From NCBI RefSeq assembly GCF_000741645.1, contig NZ_JGZD01000008.1, positions 172,970-236,969 of the forward strand: DNA of 64,000 nucleotides, written 5' to 3'. Source of the stretch: Bifidobacterium minimum. Its GTDB lineage: Bacteria; Actinomycetota; Actinomycetes; Actinomycetales; Bifidobacteriaceae. Positions within the stretch are counted from its first letter, which is position 1. Every line of letters starts with the position of its first letter. Below the pieces are notes generated by a model, which worked only from the letters and a program-made list of their open reading frames with translations, searched no databases and had not been told where the DNA came from. Below are positions 42,526 to 52,148 of this stretch, piece after piece. The translations under genes were made by a program, and so were the position numbers.

Positions 42526-44160
42526 ATGACCACAAGGAAGATACTTGCGGCCGCCGCGGCGGTGTGCGCCGTCGCCGTGGCCCTCAGCGGCTGCGGTTCG
42601 TCGTCGAACACCTCGTCGAACAGCGGCAAGGACATCATCACGGCATACGCATCCGAGCCGCAGAACCCGCTGGTTCCCGGCAACACCAACGAGACCGGCG
42701 GCGGCAAGCCCGGAGACCTCCTGTTCGCGCGTCTGGTGTCGTTCGACGCCAAGGGCAACGCCAGCAACGAGGTGGCGGAATCCATCACGCCGAACGCCGA
42801 CGCCTCGCAGTACACCATCAAGCTCAAAAGCGGCTGGAAGTTCACCGACGGCACTGCGGTGACGGCCGAATCCTTCACCAAGTCGTGGAGCTACACCGCG
42901 AACGCGAAGAACGCGCAGATCACGTCCTCCTTCTTCTCGACCATCAAGGGCTACGACGCGCTTCAGGACACCAAGAAGCTCAAGGGCACCGAGCAGCTGT
43001 CCGGGCTCAAGGTCGTCGACGACCTCGATTTCGTCGTGACGTTGTCCCAGCCGGACGCGACCTTCCCGATCAAGGTCGGCTATCTTGCCTTCGCACCGCT
43101 TCCCGAATCCTTCTACAAGGATCCCAAGGCCTTCGGCGAGAAGCCCGTCGGCAACGGCCCCTACAAGTTCGAGAGCTGGAGCCACAACAACGAGATCAAG
43201 CTCGTCAAGAACTCCGACTACAAGGGCAACACCCCCGCGAAGAACGACGGCGTGACCTTCAAGATCTACACCAATGACCAGGCCGCCTACGCCGACATCC
43301 AGGCGGGCAACCTCGACGTCATGGAGACCGTCCCGGCGTCCGCGACCAAGACCTTCCAGACGGACTCGTCGGTCCAGGCGTACAACAAGCCCGGATCGGT
43401 TATCCAGACCTTCACCATCCCCAGCTCGCTCGAGCACTTCAAAACCGACACGAAGGAAGGCCAGCTGCGTCGTCAGGCCATCTCCATGGCGATCGACCGC
43501 AAGGCCATCACGTCCAAGGTGCTCAACGGCATCGGCACCCCTGCCGTGGACTTCACCTCGCCACTGACCCCGGGCTACTCCGACTCCCTCAAGGGCGTCG
43601 ACAACCTTAAGCACAACGCCGCCAAGGCCAAGAAGCTGTGGGCCGAGGCCGACGCGATCTCGAAGTACGACGGAACGCTGACCTTCTCCTACAACGCCGA
43701 CGGCGGGGCCAAGCCCGTGTACGACGCCGTGGTGAACCAGCTCAAGAACACCCTGGGAATCAAGGCGGCCACCAATCCGATCCCGACCTTCCAGGAGTTC
43801 CGCGACGACATCACAAGCCGCAAGATGACCGGCGCGTTCCGCACCGGATGGCAGCCCGACTATCCCTCGCCGGAGAACTACCTGTTCCAGATCTTCGATT
43901 CCGCGGCGGCGGACGGCAACGGTGCGAATGATGGAGACTACAAGAACTCCGCCTTCGACGCCCTGCTGGACAAGGCCTATGCCGCGACCAGCACCGATAG
44001 CGCGAACAAGATCTACCAGCAGGCGCAGGAGATCCTCCTCAACGACCTGCCGGCGATCCCGCTGTACTACAGCAACGCCTACGGCGTCGCGGCCACCGAC
44101 GTCAAGGGCTTCGAGATGAACTGGCAGAATCTGCCGGTCTACGAGGACATGACCAAGTGA
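42526..44160 (+). CDS. Peptide ABC transporter substrate-binding lipoprotein (family 5), system 2
   Basis: 544 residues with a signal peptide and lipobox ALSGCGSSS, cysteine near residue 22. Family 5 features: ITAYASEPQNPLVPGNTNETGGGKPGDLLFARL, LKSGWKFTDGTAVTAESFTKSW, GNGPYKFESW, MAIDRKAITSKVL and GWQPDYPSPENYL. The pattern is of the OppA group that binds oligopeptides. Start ATG 42526 with a GAGAGAGAGG tract upstream. Lys/Asn/Ser-rich surface as in many bifidobacterial binding proteins. A strong hairpin follows it. Confidence 0.92.
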   Translation: MTTRKILAAAAAVCAVAVALSGCGSSSNTSSNSGKDIITAYASEPQNPLVPGNTNETGGGKPGDLLFARLVSFDAKGNASNEVAESITPNADASQYTIKLKSGWKFTDGTAVTAESFTKSWSYTANAKNAQITSSFFSTIKGYDALQDTKKLKGTEQLSGLKVVDDLDFVVTLSQPDATFPIKVGYLAFAPLPESFYKDPKAFGEKPVGNGPYKFESWSHNNEIKLVKNSDYKGNTPAKNDGVTFKIYTNDQAAYADIQAGNLDVMETVPASATKTFQTDSSVQAYNKPGSVIQTFTIPSSLEHFKTDTKEGQLRRQAISMAIDRKAITSKVLNGIGTPAVDFTSPLTPGYSDSLKGVDNLKHNAAKAKKLWAEADAISKYDGTLTFSYNADGGAKPVYDAVVNQLKNTLGIKAATNPIPTFQEFRDDITSRKMTGAFRTGWQPDYPSPENYLFQIFDSAAADGNGANDGDYKNSAFDALLDKAYAATSTDSANKIYQQAQEILLNDLPAIPLYYSNAYGVAATDVKGFEMNWQNLPVYEDMTK

Positions 44161-44180
44161 TTCAATCGCTGTGAGATCGC

Positions 44181-44224
44181 GGCTCCGGCCGGGACGGGGG
44201 CGTTCCCCCCACCCGGCCGGAGCC
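44181..44224 (+). terminator. Hairpin between binding protein and permease genes, system 2
   Basis: GGCTCCGGCCGGG and its exact complement form a 13-base stem, with further pairing of GGGGG and CCCCC inside. It lies 20 bases after the binding-protein stop and about 120 before the permease. Placed like the hairpin at 3578-3618 of system 1. Confidence 0.75.
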
Positions 44225-44342
44225 GGTTTCACACGCCGCTGCCACCTCATGGGGGTAAACTGTCGTGACGTGTGCGGCGCCATGTCGACGTCGGCATCAC
44301 AACGCTGCGTGAACAGTATTGATCAGAACAAAGGAGTGATCG

Positions 44343-45269
44343 GTGGGCAAGTATCTTCTGCGCAGGATCCTGCAGATGATCCCCGTCGTACTCGGCACGA
44401 CCCTGCTGGTGTACGCCCTCGTTTTCGCGCTTCCGGGGGATCCGGTGAAGGCGATGTTCGGGGACAAGCCCGTCAACGACGCCGTGGCGGCCCAGATCCG
44501 CTCCGAATACAACCTCGACAAGCCCTTCATCATTCAGTATCTTCTCTTCCTGCGCAACGCGCTCACGCTCAACTTCGGACAGACGTTCTCGGGCCAGCCC
44601 GTCATCGACGAGATCGGCCGCGCCTTCCCCGTCACGATAAAGCTGGCGCTGATGGCCTTCGTCTTCGAGGCCGTCTTCGGCGTCGTCTTCGGCATCATCG
44701 CCGGATTCAAGAAGGGCAAGTGGTACGACAGCGTGATCCTCGTCGTCTCCCTTCTGCTCATCTCGGTCCCCACCTTCGTCACGGGCTTCATCGGACAGTA
44801 TCTTCTTGGCGTCAAATGGCGCATCCTCCCCGTCACGGCGGGATCCGACCCCGGTTTTCTGGATCTTCTCATGCCGGCGATGGTTCTGGGATCCGTGTCG
44901 ATGGCCTACATCATCCGGCTGACGCGTGCCGAGATATCGTCGAACATCGCCGAGGACTACGTTCGCACCGCGCGCGCCAAGGGCATGAGCGACGCCGCCG
45001 TGATGGTGCGTCACGTCCTGCGCAACTCGCTCATACCCGTGGTCACGTATCTGGGCCAGGACCTCGGCGCCCTCATGGGCGGGGCCATGATCACCGAGAC
45101 CATCTTCAACATCCACGGCATCGGATTCCTCACCTACCAAAGCATCCTCAAAGGCGAGAGCAACATGGTGGTGTCCATCGTGACGCTGCTGATGCTGGTG
45201 TTCATGATCTCCAATCTTCTCGTCGACCTGCTGTACGCGGCCCTTGACCCGCGTATCCGCTACGCGTGA
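44343..45269 (+). CDS. Peptide ABC transporter permease OppB/DppB-type, system 2
   Basis: 308 residues, the normal family length. LLRRILQMIPVVLGTTLLVYALVFALPGDPVKAMFG is the conserved N-terminal helix and loop; LTLNFGQTFSGQPVIDEI, FKKGKWYDSVILVVSLLLISVPTFV and the EAA loop EDYVRTARAKGMSDAAVMVRHVLRNS follow; LLYAALDPRIRYA is the family end. GTG 44343 with AAAGGAGTG. Unlike its counterpart in system 1 it is unbroken. It forms a channel with the next gene's product. Confidence 0.94.
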   Translation: MGKYLLRRILQMIPVVLGTTLLVYALVFALPGDPVKAMFGDKPVNDAVAAQIRSEYNLDKPFIIQYLLFLRNALTLNFGQTFSGQPVIDEIGRAFPVTIKLALMAFVFEAVFGVVFGIIAGFKKGKWYDSVILVVSLLLISVPTFVTGFIGQYLLGVKWRILPVTAGSDPGFLDLLMPAMVLGSVSMAYIIRLTRAEISSNIAEDYVRTARAKGMSDAAVMVRHVLRNSLIPVVTYLGQDLGALMGGAMITETIFNIHGIGFLTYQSILKGESNMVVSIVTLLMLVFMISNLLVDLLYAALDPRIRYA

Positions 45270-45286
45270 TCGGGGAGAGACGACCA

Positions 45287-46279
45287 ATGACCGATATGAC
45301 CGACAAACCGATGGAAGAACGCATGGACACCAGTACGACACGAACGCTTCCCGGACAGGAGCGGTTCGTCGCCCCGGTGGACGAGACCCCGCTGAGCGAC
45401 GTGGACTCCATAGACGAGTCCGCCCCCGCGACGAACATGTGGGCTTCGGCGTGGAAGGTGCTCCGGCGCAACCCCATGTTCATCATCTCCGCGCTTCTGA
45501 TCGTCTTCATCCTCGTGGTGGCGCTGTTCCCGGGGCTGTTCACGCGTCAGGATCCCAACTACTGCAATCTCAACGATTCGCTGAACCCCGGCTCGGCGGG
45601 CCATCCGTTCGGCTTCGATCTGCAGGGGTGCGACGTCTACACGCGAGTGGTCTACGGGACCAGAACGTCCCTGAGCGTCGGAGTCCTCGCCACCCTTCTC
45701 GTCGTTCTGGTCGGATCCATGATCGGCGCCATCGCGGGATTCTTCGGTGGCTGGGTGGACGCCGTTCTCAGCCGTCTGACGGACATCTTCCTGGCGCTGC
45801 CGATTCTTCTCGGCGCCATCGTCGTCCTCCAGATGTTCCGCACCAACGGATCCATCTGGAAGATCATCCTCGTGATGGTGCTGTTCGGATGGGTCTCCAC
45901 CGCCCGCATCGCCCGCGGAGCGGTTATGGAGGCGAAGAACCTCGAGTTCAACACCGCGTCCACGGCACTGGGATCGACGCCGTTGCGCAACCTCATGCGC
46001 CACATCATCCCCAATTCCCTGGCCCCCATCATCGTCGTCGGCACCACCTCGCTGGGAACCTACATCGTTCTGGAGGCCACGCTGAGCTTTCTGGGAATCG
46101 GCCTGCCCACCACGACGGTCAGCTGGGGAGGCGACATCTCCAACGCGCAGGCGGTGCTGCGGACCAATCCGTCCGTGCTCTTCTATCCTTCGGCGGCCCT
46201 TGCGATCACTGTCCTCGCCTTCATCATGATGGGCGACGCGGTCAAGAACGCGTTGGATCCCAAGAGCAGAACTGAATGA
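45287..46279 (+). CDS. Peptide ABC transporter permease OppC/DppC-type, system 2
   Basis: 330 residues. A polar N-terminal segment of about 60 residues precedes WKVLRRNPMFIISALLIVFILVVALFPGLFT; then HPFGFDLQGCDVYTRVVYGTRTSLSVGVLATLLVV, SRLTDIFLALPILLGAIV, the EAA loop EFNTASTALGSTPLRNLMRHIIPNS and LEATLSFLGIGLP. ATG 45287 has GGGAGAG; an in-frame GTG at 45266 is weaker. Overlap by three bases with an ATG of the ATPase frame at 46276 indicates tight coupling. Confidence 0.93.
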   Translation: MTDMTDKPMEERMDTSTTRTLPGQERFVAPVDETPLSDVDSIDESAPATNMWASAWKVLRRNPMFIISALLIVFILVVALFPGLFTRQDPNYCNLNDSLNPGSAGHPFGFDLQGCDVYTRVVYGTRTSLSVGVLATLLVVLVGSMIGAIAGFFGGWVDAVLSRLTDIFLALPILLGAIVVLQMFRTNGSIWKIILVMVLFGWVSTARIARGAVMEAKNLEFNTASTALGSTPLRNLMRHIIPNSLAPIIVVGTTSLGTYIVLEATLSFLGIGLPTTTVSWGGDISNAQAVLRTNPSVLFYPSAALAITVLAFIMMGDAVKNALDPKSRTE

Positions 46280-46296
46280 TCGGGGAGGATCACACG

Positions 46297-48309
46297 ATGC
46301 AAGGAATGGATGCCGTACGACGCCTCGAGGAAATGCAGCGCGATCATGGTCCGCTGCTGAAGGTGACGGATCTGCAGGTCGACTTCACCGGTGAATCGGG
46401 ACGTGCCGTCCACGCGGTCCGAGGCGCGTCGTTCAGCGTCTACCCCGGCCAATGGGTCGCGATCGTCGGAGAGTCGGGATCGGGCAAGTCCACCTCGGCC
46501 ATGGCCGTTCTGGGACTTCTCCCGGGGACGGGCCACGTCGTGGGTGGGTCGATCGACTTCGAGGGCCACGAACTCGTCGGCATGAGCCAGAAGGACTACC
46601 AGAACCTCCGTGGCGCGGGCATGGGTCTGGTTCCGCAGGACCCGATGAGCAACCTCAACCCCGTCTGGCGCATAGGCGCCCAGGTCGAGGAGGCGCTTAA
46701 GGCGAACAACATGGATATCGCCCACGAGAAGCGCTCGAAGCTCGCTCAGGCTCTGGCGGGCGAGGAGGTCACCATCCGCGGCGAGGGGGACGAGACCTTC
46801 GTGGGGTCAAGGGAGCTTCCGGCGCTGCTGGAGGATACCCGTGCCGAGCTTGCGGACCAGGGAGTCTCGGACGAAAGCGTCGAGGAGACCATATCGCGCT
46901 TCCGCAGGGACTGGGTTCCCGGATCCGAGACCCGGTGGAGGATCGCCGACGATATGATCAAGGCCGGCATCACGGATGACCGCGCGTGGGAGATCGCACG
47001 CAGGCACGTCACCGGTTCGTCGATGGACGACCGCGTCGCCGGACTGCTCGACGAGGCCGGACTTCCCGACGCCGCCACAAGGGCGCGTCAGTTCCCGCAC
47101 GAGTTCTCCGGTGGAATGCGTCAGAGGGCGTTGATCGCGATGGGGCTCGCCTGCCGGCCCGATCTCCTTATCGCCGATGAGCCGACGTCAGCCCTTGACG
47201 TCACCGTCCAGAAGAGGATCCTCGACCACCTCCATTCGTTGACGGACTCCCTGGGAACCGCGGTGCTTTTCATCACGCATGATCTGGGGCTCGCCGCCGA
47301 ACGCGCGCAGCACATCGTCGTGATGTACCACGGACAGGTCGTGGAATCCGGGCCGTCCCTGGATGTTCTCCAGCATCCGCAGCATCCGTACACCCGCCGT
47401 CTCGTGGGAGCCGCACCTTCGCTGGCCTCCCAGCGCATCATCTCCGCAAGGGAGCATGGCGAGGACACCGCGGCGCTGCTGGAACACCACACCAAGGCCG
47501 AGTCGGATCTCGAGCGCGGGGAGAACATCATCACCGTCGGCAATCTGACGAAGGAGTTCCACCTCCCACGGCGCAAGGAGATGTTCAAGGCCGTCGACGA
47601 CGTTTCGTTCTCCCTCAAGCGGGGGACGACGCTGGCGATCGTGGGCGAGTCCGGATCGGGCAAGTCGACCGTCGCCAACATGGTCCTCAGGCTTCTGGAG
47701 CCCACGTCGGGGACGGTGTCCTACGAGGGCGACGACATCAGCACGTTCTCCGGCAGAAGGCTTCTCGATTTCCGCAGGCACGTCCAGCCGGTGTTCCAGA
47801 ATCCGTACGGATCCCTCGACCCCATGTATTCGATCTACCGCTCCATCGAGGAGCCCCTGCGCATCCATGGGATCGGCAATCGCAAAAGCCGCGTGACGCG
47901 CGTCAAGGAACTCCTTGACATGGTCAAGCTGCCGTCCAGCGTCATGGGACGCTATCCCAACGAGCTGTCGGGCGGGCAGCGCCAGCGCATAGCCATCGCG
48001 CGGGCCATGGCGCTTGACCCGGACGTCATCGTCTGCGACGAGGCGGTGTCGGCGCTGGACGTTCTCGTCCAGGATCAGGTGCTGCGCCTGCTGAACGACC
48101 TGCAGGCGGAGAAGGGGCTGAGCTACCTCTTCATCACCCATGACCTTGCCGTCGTGCGCCAGATCGCCGATGAGGTGGTCGTCATGCAGCACGGACGGCT
48201 TGTCGAGCACGCGACCACCGACGAGGTGTTCGACCATCCCCGGCAGCAGTACACGCGGGATCTGCTTGAGGCCATCCCCGGCGGCCATCTGCAGTTGGGG
48301 ATCGACTGA
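46297..48309 (+). CDS. Peptide ABC transporter ATPase, two fused domains with an insert in the first, system 2
   Basis: 670 residues with two ABC domains: GESGSGKSTSAMAVLG / FSGGMRQRALIAMG / ADEPTSALD and GESGSGKSTVANMVLR / LSGGQRQRIAIARA / CDEAVSALD. The first domain has about 100 extra residues between the Q-loop (VPQDPMSNLNPVWRIG) and its signature, highly charged and probably helical (EEVTIRGEGDETFVGS, LADQGVSDESVEETISRFRRDW); the system 1 ATPase lacks it. In the second Walker B, DEAVSALD replaces the usual DEPTSALD. ATG 46297 with GGGGAGGA; an ATG at 46276 overlaps the permease gene. Stop overlaps xthA by one base. Confidence 0.92.
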   Translation: MQGMDAVRRLEEMQRDHGPLLKVTDLQVDFTGESGRAVHAVRGASFSVYPGQWVAIVGESGSGKSTSAMAVLGLLPGTGHVVGGSIDFEGHELVGMSQKDYQNLRGAGMGLVPQDPMSNLNPVWRIGAQVEEALKANNMDIAHEKRSKLAQALAGEEVTIRGEGDETFVGSRELPALLEDTRAELADQGVSDESVEETISRFRRDWVPGSETRWRIADDMIKAGITDDRAWEIARRHVTGSSMDDRVAGLLDEAGLPDAATRARQFPHEFSGGMRQRALIAMGLACRPDLLIADEPTSALDVTVQKRILDHLHSLTDSLGTAVLFITHDLGLAAERAQHIVVMYHGQVVESGPSLDVLQHPQHPYTRRLVGAAPSLASQRIISAREHGEDTAALLEHHTKAESDLERGENIITVGNLTKEFHLPRRKEMFKAVDDVSFSLKRGTTLAIVGESGSGKSTVANMVLRLLEPTSGTVSYEGDDISTFSGRRLLDFRRHVQPVFQNPYGSLDPMYSIYRSIEEPLRIHGIGNRKSRVTRVKELLDMVKLPSSVMGRYPNELSGGQRQRIAIARAMALDPDVIVCDEAVSALDVLVQDQVLRLLNDLQAEKGLSYLFITHDLAVVRQIADEVVVMQHGRLVEHATTDEVFDHPRQQYTRDLLEAIPGGHLQLGID

Positions 48310-49169
48310 TGACCATCACGATCACCACATCGAACGTCAACGGTCTGCGGGCCGCGGATCGCAAGGGCGTGGGGTCCTGGGCCGCCACGCACGCCCCCGA
48401 CCTGTGGTGCATGCAGGAGGTCAGGGCTCCGCAGCCCGACGTCGACAGAATCGTGGCGGAGCTGTCCGGATCGTACGTGGCCGCCGGCCGGATATCCGAG
48501 CCCCATGAACTTTCCTCCATGAACGAGGTCTGCCGGATCAAGGGCCGCGCCGGAGTGGGCATCCTCACCCCGATGCCCGTCGTCGCGCGGCGTTACGGCC
48601 TTCCGGGTCTGAGCGAGGGCGTCGATTCGGGCCGATGGATCGAGATGGACGTCAGAACCCCTCAGGGCTACGTCATCACCGTCGTGTCCGTGTACGTCCA
48701 TGCGGGCAACGTCGATGATCCCGAGAAGATGGCGCAGAAGTACCGTTTCCTCGACGCCATGCTGGTGAGGATGGGGCAGCTGCGTGACGAGGCCGCGTCC
48801 GGAGGGCGTCAGAGCGTTCTGTGCGGCGACTTCAACATCGCCCACACCCCGTTGGACATCAAGAACGCCAAGGCGAACGAGACCCATTCGGGATTCCTTC
48901 CCCAGGAGCGCCGATACGTCGACAGATGGATCGGGGATCTGGATTTCGTCGACGTGATGCGCGACCTCGCAGGGGATATCCAGGGGCCGTACACATGGTG
49001 GAGTCAGCGTGGTCGGGCGTTCGACAACAACGTCGGATGGCGGATCGACTACCAGTTCGCCACACCGGAGCTGGCCCAGACCGCCCGTGGATTCACCATC
49101 GACAAGGCGCCGTCCTACGACTCCCGGTGGTCGGATCACGCCCCGTTGAGCGTGACGTATGAGATATGA
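48309..49169 (+). CDS. xthA: Exodeoxyribonuclease III / AP endonuclease
   Basis: 286 residues of the exonuclease-endonuclease-phosphatase fold. Motifs: SNVNGLRAA, LWCMQEVRAP with the metal-binding glutamate, GRAGVGIL, VYVHAGN, GDFNIAHTPLDIKNAK with the catalytic Asp-Asn, and WRIDYQFATP then RWSDHAPLSVTY with the final Asp-His. It cuts abasic sites in base-excision repair. TGATGA: its ATG uses the last base of the ABC ATPase stop codon, so a repair gene is at the end of a peptide-import operon. Confidence 0.93.
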   Translation: MTITITTSNVNGLRAADRKGVGSWAATHAPDLWCMQEVRAPQPDVDRIVAELSGSYVAAGRISEPHELSSMNEVCRIKGRAGVGILTPMPVVARRYGLPGLSEGVDSGRWIEMDVRTPQGYVITVVSVYVHAGNVDDPEKMAQKYRFLDAMLVRMGQLRDEAASGGRQSVLCGDFNIAHTPLDIKNAKANETHSGFLPQERRYVDRWIGDLDFVDVMRDLAGDIQGPYTWWSQRGRAFDNNVGWRIDYQFATPELAQTARGFTIDKAPSYDSRWSDHAPLSVTYEI

Positions 49170-49288
49170 AACATGAGATGTGACATGCGACGTGTCCGCG
49201 TCGCATGGGTTGGTGAGTCCATGGCCATGATGGCGCGCAGTCCGGGTGCTAGGCTTATGGCGGTTATGTACTGCGGAAACGAGGCATC

Positions 49289-50137
49289 ATGGCATTGTGG
49301 AAGTTTGGCAAGAAGAAGGAGCGGGACTCCCAGGAGGATCGGACCACGTCCGCTGAGGATGAGGAATCCGATGTCATGGGCGAGCTTGAGGGGGACGGGG
49401 AGTCGCGGACGGCCGGATATCCCACGCTGAAAACCGACGATTACGATGATCGCGGGGAGGAGTTCGGCCCGTGGGACGTCGACGACGACAACGTCCCCGA
49501 TGATGACGACTACATCGATCTTGGAGCCTATCTCCTGCCCGTGGTCCCCGGGATGGAGCTGAGGGTCAAGGCCAACAGGGCCACCCGGCAGGTCGTCGGC
49601 TGCATCGTCAGCTATGGCCGGTCCAGCCTCGAAATCGAGCCCTTCGCCGCTCCGAAGACGCTCGGCCTGTGGGATGACGTTCGTGACGATCTTGTGCGGG
49701 GCAACGCGAAATCGACCGAGGTTCCCGGGGTGTTCGGATCCGAGATCGCACTTCCCGTCTCCGACAAGTCGGGACGCGTCCTCCACACGCGCATCGTGGG
49801 CGTCGACGGGCCGCGATGGATGCTTCGCGGGATATTCTCCGGGCCCGCGGCGACCACCGACGGTGACGAGGCCGCGGTGCTCAACCGTTTCTTCGCGTCC
49901 ATCATCGTCGTCCGCGGCGATGATCCCCTTGCCCCGCGGGACCTCATTCCCATGCATCCTCCGCTTACGCCACAGCAGCGCAGGGACTCCGAGGACGGCG
50001 ACGGGGCGCAGAAGGATGCTGGCGACGAAGCGAAGCCCACGATTCCGGGGAAGCCGACCGGCCCCTTCGATTCGGATCAGCAGACCGAGGTGAAGTCGAC
50101 GCTGTCGCGTGGCCCGATGTTCTCCGAAGTTCGTTGA
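49289..50137 (+). CDS. DUF3710 family protein
   Basis: 282 residues. The core, GPWDVDDDNVPDDDDYIDLGAYLLPVVPGMELRVKAN and the following GVDGPRWMLRGIFSGPAA, matches the actinobacterial DUF3710 family, which has no known function. N- and C-terminal parts are charged and low-complexity. GACGAGG precedes ATG 49289. It heads a compact run with the DUF3159 gene, the RNA methyltransferase and others, linked by overlaps. This neighbourhood of DUF3710 and DUF3159 is common in actinobacteria. Confidence 0.8.
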   Translation: MALWKFGKKKERDSQEDRTTSAEDEESDVMGELEGDGESRTAGYPTLKTDDYDDRGEEFGPWDVDDDNVPDDDDYIDLGAYLLPVVPGMELRVKANRATRQVVGCIVSYGRSSLEIEPFAAPKTLGLWDDVRDDLVRGNAKSTEVPGVFGSEIALPVSDKSGRVLHTRIVGVDGPRWMLRGIFSGPAATTDGDEAAVLNRFFASIIVVRGDDPLAPRDLIPMHPPLTPQQRRDSEDGDGAQKDAGDEAKPTIPGKPTGPFDSDQQTEVKSTLSRGPMFSEVR

Positions 50138-50151
50138 CGGAAAACGCTCCC

Positions 50152-50862
50152 ATGACGCAGACGCGGCACCGCTCGGGGCTTTCGGCGCTCGCCCATGCCG
50201 ATGACGGCGATTTCTCCGTCATCGAGGCCATCGGAGGCCCCCGGGGAGTGGTGGAGTCCGTTCTTCCGGGATTCGTTTTCGTCGTTCTTTTCGTCATCAC
50301 CGCGAATCTGACATGGACCATAGTCGTCTCCGCGGCCGTGGCCCTCGTGCAGGTTCTGGCGCGTCTTCTTCAACGGCAGTCGGTGTGGGGCGCGGTCAGC
50401 GGCCTTGTCGCCGTCGCGATATGCCTGGTGTGGGCGTGGAGAAGCAACGAGGCCCGAAACTACTACATGCTGGGGTTCATCACCAATGCCGTCTATGTGG
50501 CGCTTCTGTCCCTGTCGCTGGTGGTCCGCGTTCCGGCGGTCGGGGCCCTGGTCGAGTTCATCCGATCCCTGCCCACCTCGGACTATCGGGAGTGGCTGCG
50601 TCGGTGGCGTGACGACCGCGCCCTGTATCGTGCCTATGTGTGGGTGACGGTGCTGTGGATGGGTCTTTTCGCCCTGCGTCTTGTGGTGCAGGTTCCCCTG
50701 TATCTGGCCGATGACGTGGCGTGGCTGGGGACCGCCCGTCTCATCATGGGGATTCCGTTCTGGGCCTTGGCCGTCTGGGTGTCATATCTGATTATCGCGA
50801 CTCCGCTGCACCGCCATACCGTGGCCGTCAGCGAGCAGTCAACGCAAGGAGGTCTCGCATGA
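50152..50862 (+). CDS. DUF3159 family membrane protein
   Basis: 236 residues with about five to six transmembrane segments. FSVIEAIGGPRGVVESVLPGFVFVVLFVITANLTWTIVVS is the conserved DUF3159 start, and RDDRALYRAYVWVTVLWMGLFALRLVVQVPLYLAD is the later conserved block. Function unknown. Start is ATG 50152; a TTG at 50134 overlaps the previous stop. ATGA overlap with the next gene. Confidence 0.8.
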   Translation: MTQTRHRSGLSALAHADDGDFSVIEAIGGPRGVVESVLPGFVFVVLFVITANLTWTIVVSAAVALVQVLARLLQRQSVWGAVSGLVAVAICLVWAWRSNEARNYYMLGFITNAVYVALLSLSLVVRVPAVGALVEFIRSLPTSDYREWLRRWRDDRALYRAYVWVTVLWMGLFALRLVVQVPLYLADDVAWLGTARLIMGIPFWALAVWVSYLIIATPLHRHTVAVSEQSTQGGLA

Positions 50863-52148
50863 GAGCGACGGTACGTATCGAGAGGTTCGCCGATCAGGGA
50901 CGCTGCGTGGCCCATATCGATGGCCGTGTGGTGTTCGTCCGCTTCGCGCTTCCCGGCGAACTCGCGCAGATCGAGCTTGACGAGCCCCATGACAGGGAGT
51001 GGCGTTTCTGGACGGCCGAGGTGGTGGATGTCCTCGAGGCGAGTCCGGATCGGTGCGAGCCCGCGTGGCCTTTGGCGGGTCCCCTTTCATCAGGTGGCGG
51101 CGTCGGCGGAGCCGATCTTGTCCATGTGACCAGGTCGGGTCAGCTTCGCTGGAAGGCCGCCGTGGTCTCGGAGCAGATGAGGCGTCTGGGGCATGTCGAC
51201 CGTTCCGAGGTGGACGTCGTCGCCATGCCGGGGGATGACGGACGTGGCGGTCTGCATTGGCGCACCCGCATGGAGCTGGTCGCCGACGATGGGGGACGGG
51301 CGTCGATGCGCCGACGCGGAACCCATGAGCGGCTCGCGATCGACACCATGCCGTTGGCCACCGAGTCGGTTCTCGCCGCGGCCGACGCCGCAGGCATCTG
51401 GGACGGAGGCTATGAGCCCGGGGCCACCATCCGCGTGGTGTCGCCCGCCAGACGGGAGACGGCGGATGACGGCGACACGTCATCGGTCCGCGCCCGGGAC
51501 GCGGTCCTGATCGACGGGAAGCTGGTCGCCGGTTCCGAACCGATCCACGAGAAGGTTCGCGTGGCCGGTCGTGTGTTCCGATATGAGGTGGCCGCCAATG
51601 GCTTCTGGCAGGTGCATCGGGAAGCCCCTGCGGTTTTCGCGTCGCATGTGCGCGGTCTGGCCCTTGACGCGCTTCAGGGCAGGGACGATGCGGTCGTCTG
51701 GGATCTCTATTCGGGATCGGGTCTGTTCACACTTCCTCTGGCGTTGACGGTGGGCTCCCATACGCGAGTGCTCAGCGTCGAAGGGTCCAAAACGGCCGTG
51801 AAATCGGCCCGCCGCAACATCCGCCATGCCGGCGCGGACGAGGTCGACATCCGCTGTGGTGACGTCGCGAAGGTTCTGTCCGGCCTTTCCGGGGACCGGC
51901 GATCGCCCGACGTCGTGGTCCTCGACCCGCCACGGGCGGGCGCCGGGGCGCGCGTGTGCCGCATTCTCGCCGATCATGGGGCGACGTCCATCATCTACGT
52001 GTCGTGCGATCCCGCGAGTCTGGCGAGGGACACGGCGACGCTGCGGACGCTGGGGTATGAGCTGTCCTCCCTTCGCGCGTTCGACGCGTATCCCATGACC
52101 CATCACGTCGAGACCATAGCCTCATTCGTGGCGGTGCCGCGGCCATGA
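50859..52148 (+). CDS. Class I SAM-dependent RNA methyltransferase (TrmA/RlmCD-like)
   Basis: 429 residues. N-terminal TRAM-like barrel (RIERFADQGRCVAHIDGRVVFVRFALPGELAQIEL), then a central part and the Rossmann methyltransferase domain: VWDLYSGSGLFTLPLA (SAM binding), VVLDPPRAGAG, YVSCDPASLARDTATL with the catalytic Cys of m5U enzymes, and HHVETIASFV with the general-base Glu. The CxxC iron-sulfur motif found in RlmD is replaced by VGGADLVHV, so no cluster is expected. It probably makes 5-methyluridine in rRNA or tRNA. ATG 50859 overlaps the previous stop. Confidence 0.88.
   Translation: MRATVRIERFADQGRCVAHIDGRVVFVRFALPGELAQIELDEPHDREWRFWTAEVVDVLEASPDRCEPAWPLAGPLSSGGGVGGADLVHVTRSGQLRWKAAVVSEQMRRLGHVDRSEVDVVAMPGDDGRGGLHWRTRMELVADDGGRASMRRRGTHERLAIDTMPLATESVLAAADAAGIWDGGYEPGATIRVVSPARRETADDGDTSSVRARDAVLIDGKLVAGSEPIHEKVRVAGRVFRYEVAANGFWQVHREAPAVFASHVRGLALDALQGRDDAVVWDLYSGSGLFTLPLALTVGSHTRVLSVEGSKTAVKSARRNIRHAGADEVDIRCGDVAKVLSGLSGDRRSPDVVVLDPPRAGAGARVCRILADHGATSIIYVSCDPASLARDTATLRTLGYELSSLRAFDAYPMTHHVETIASFVAVPRP

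Noticed and set aside
42496..44283. Open minus-strand frame of 595 codons opposite the second binding protein
   Set aside because: A codon-bias shadow of the lipoprotein gene; no motifs.
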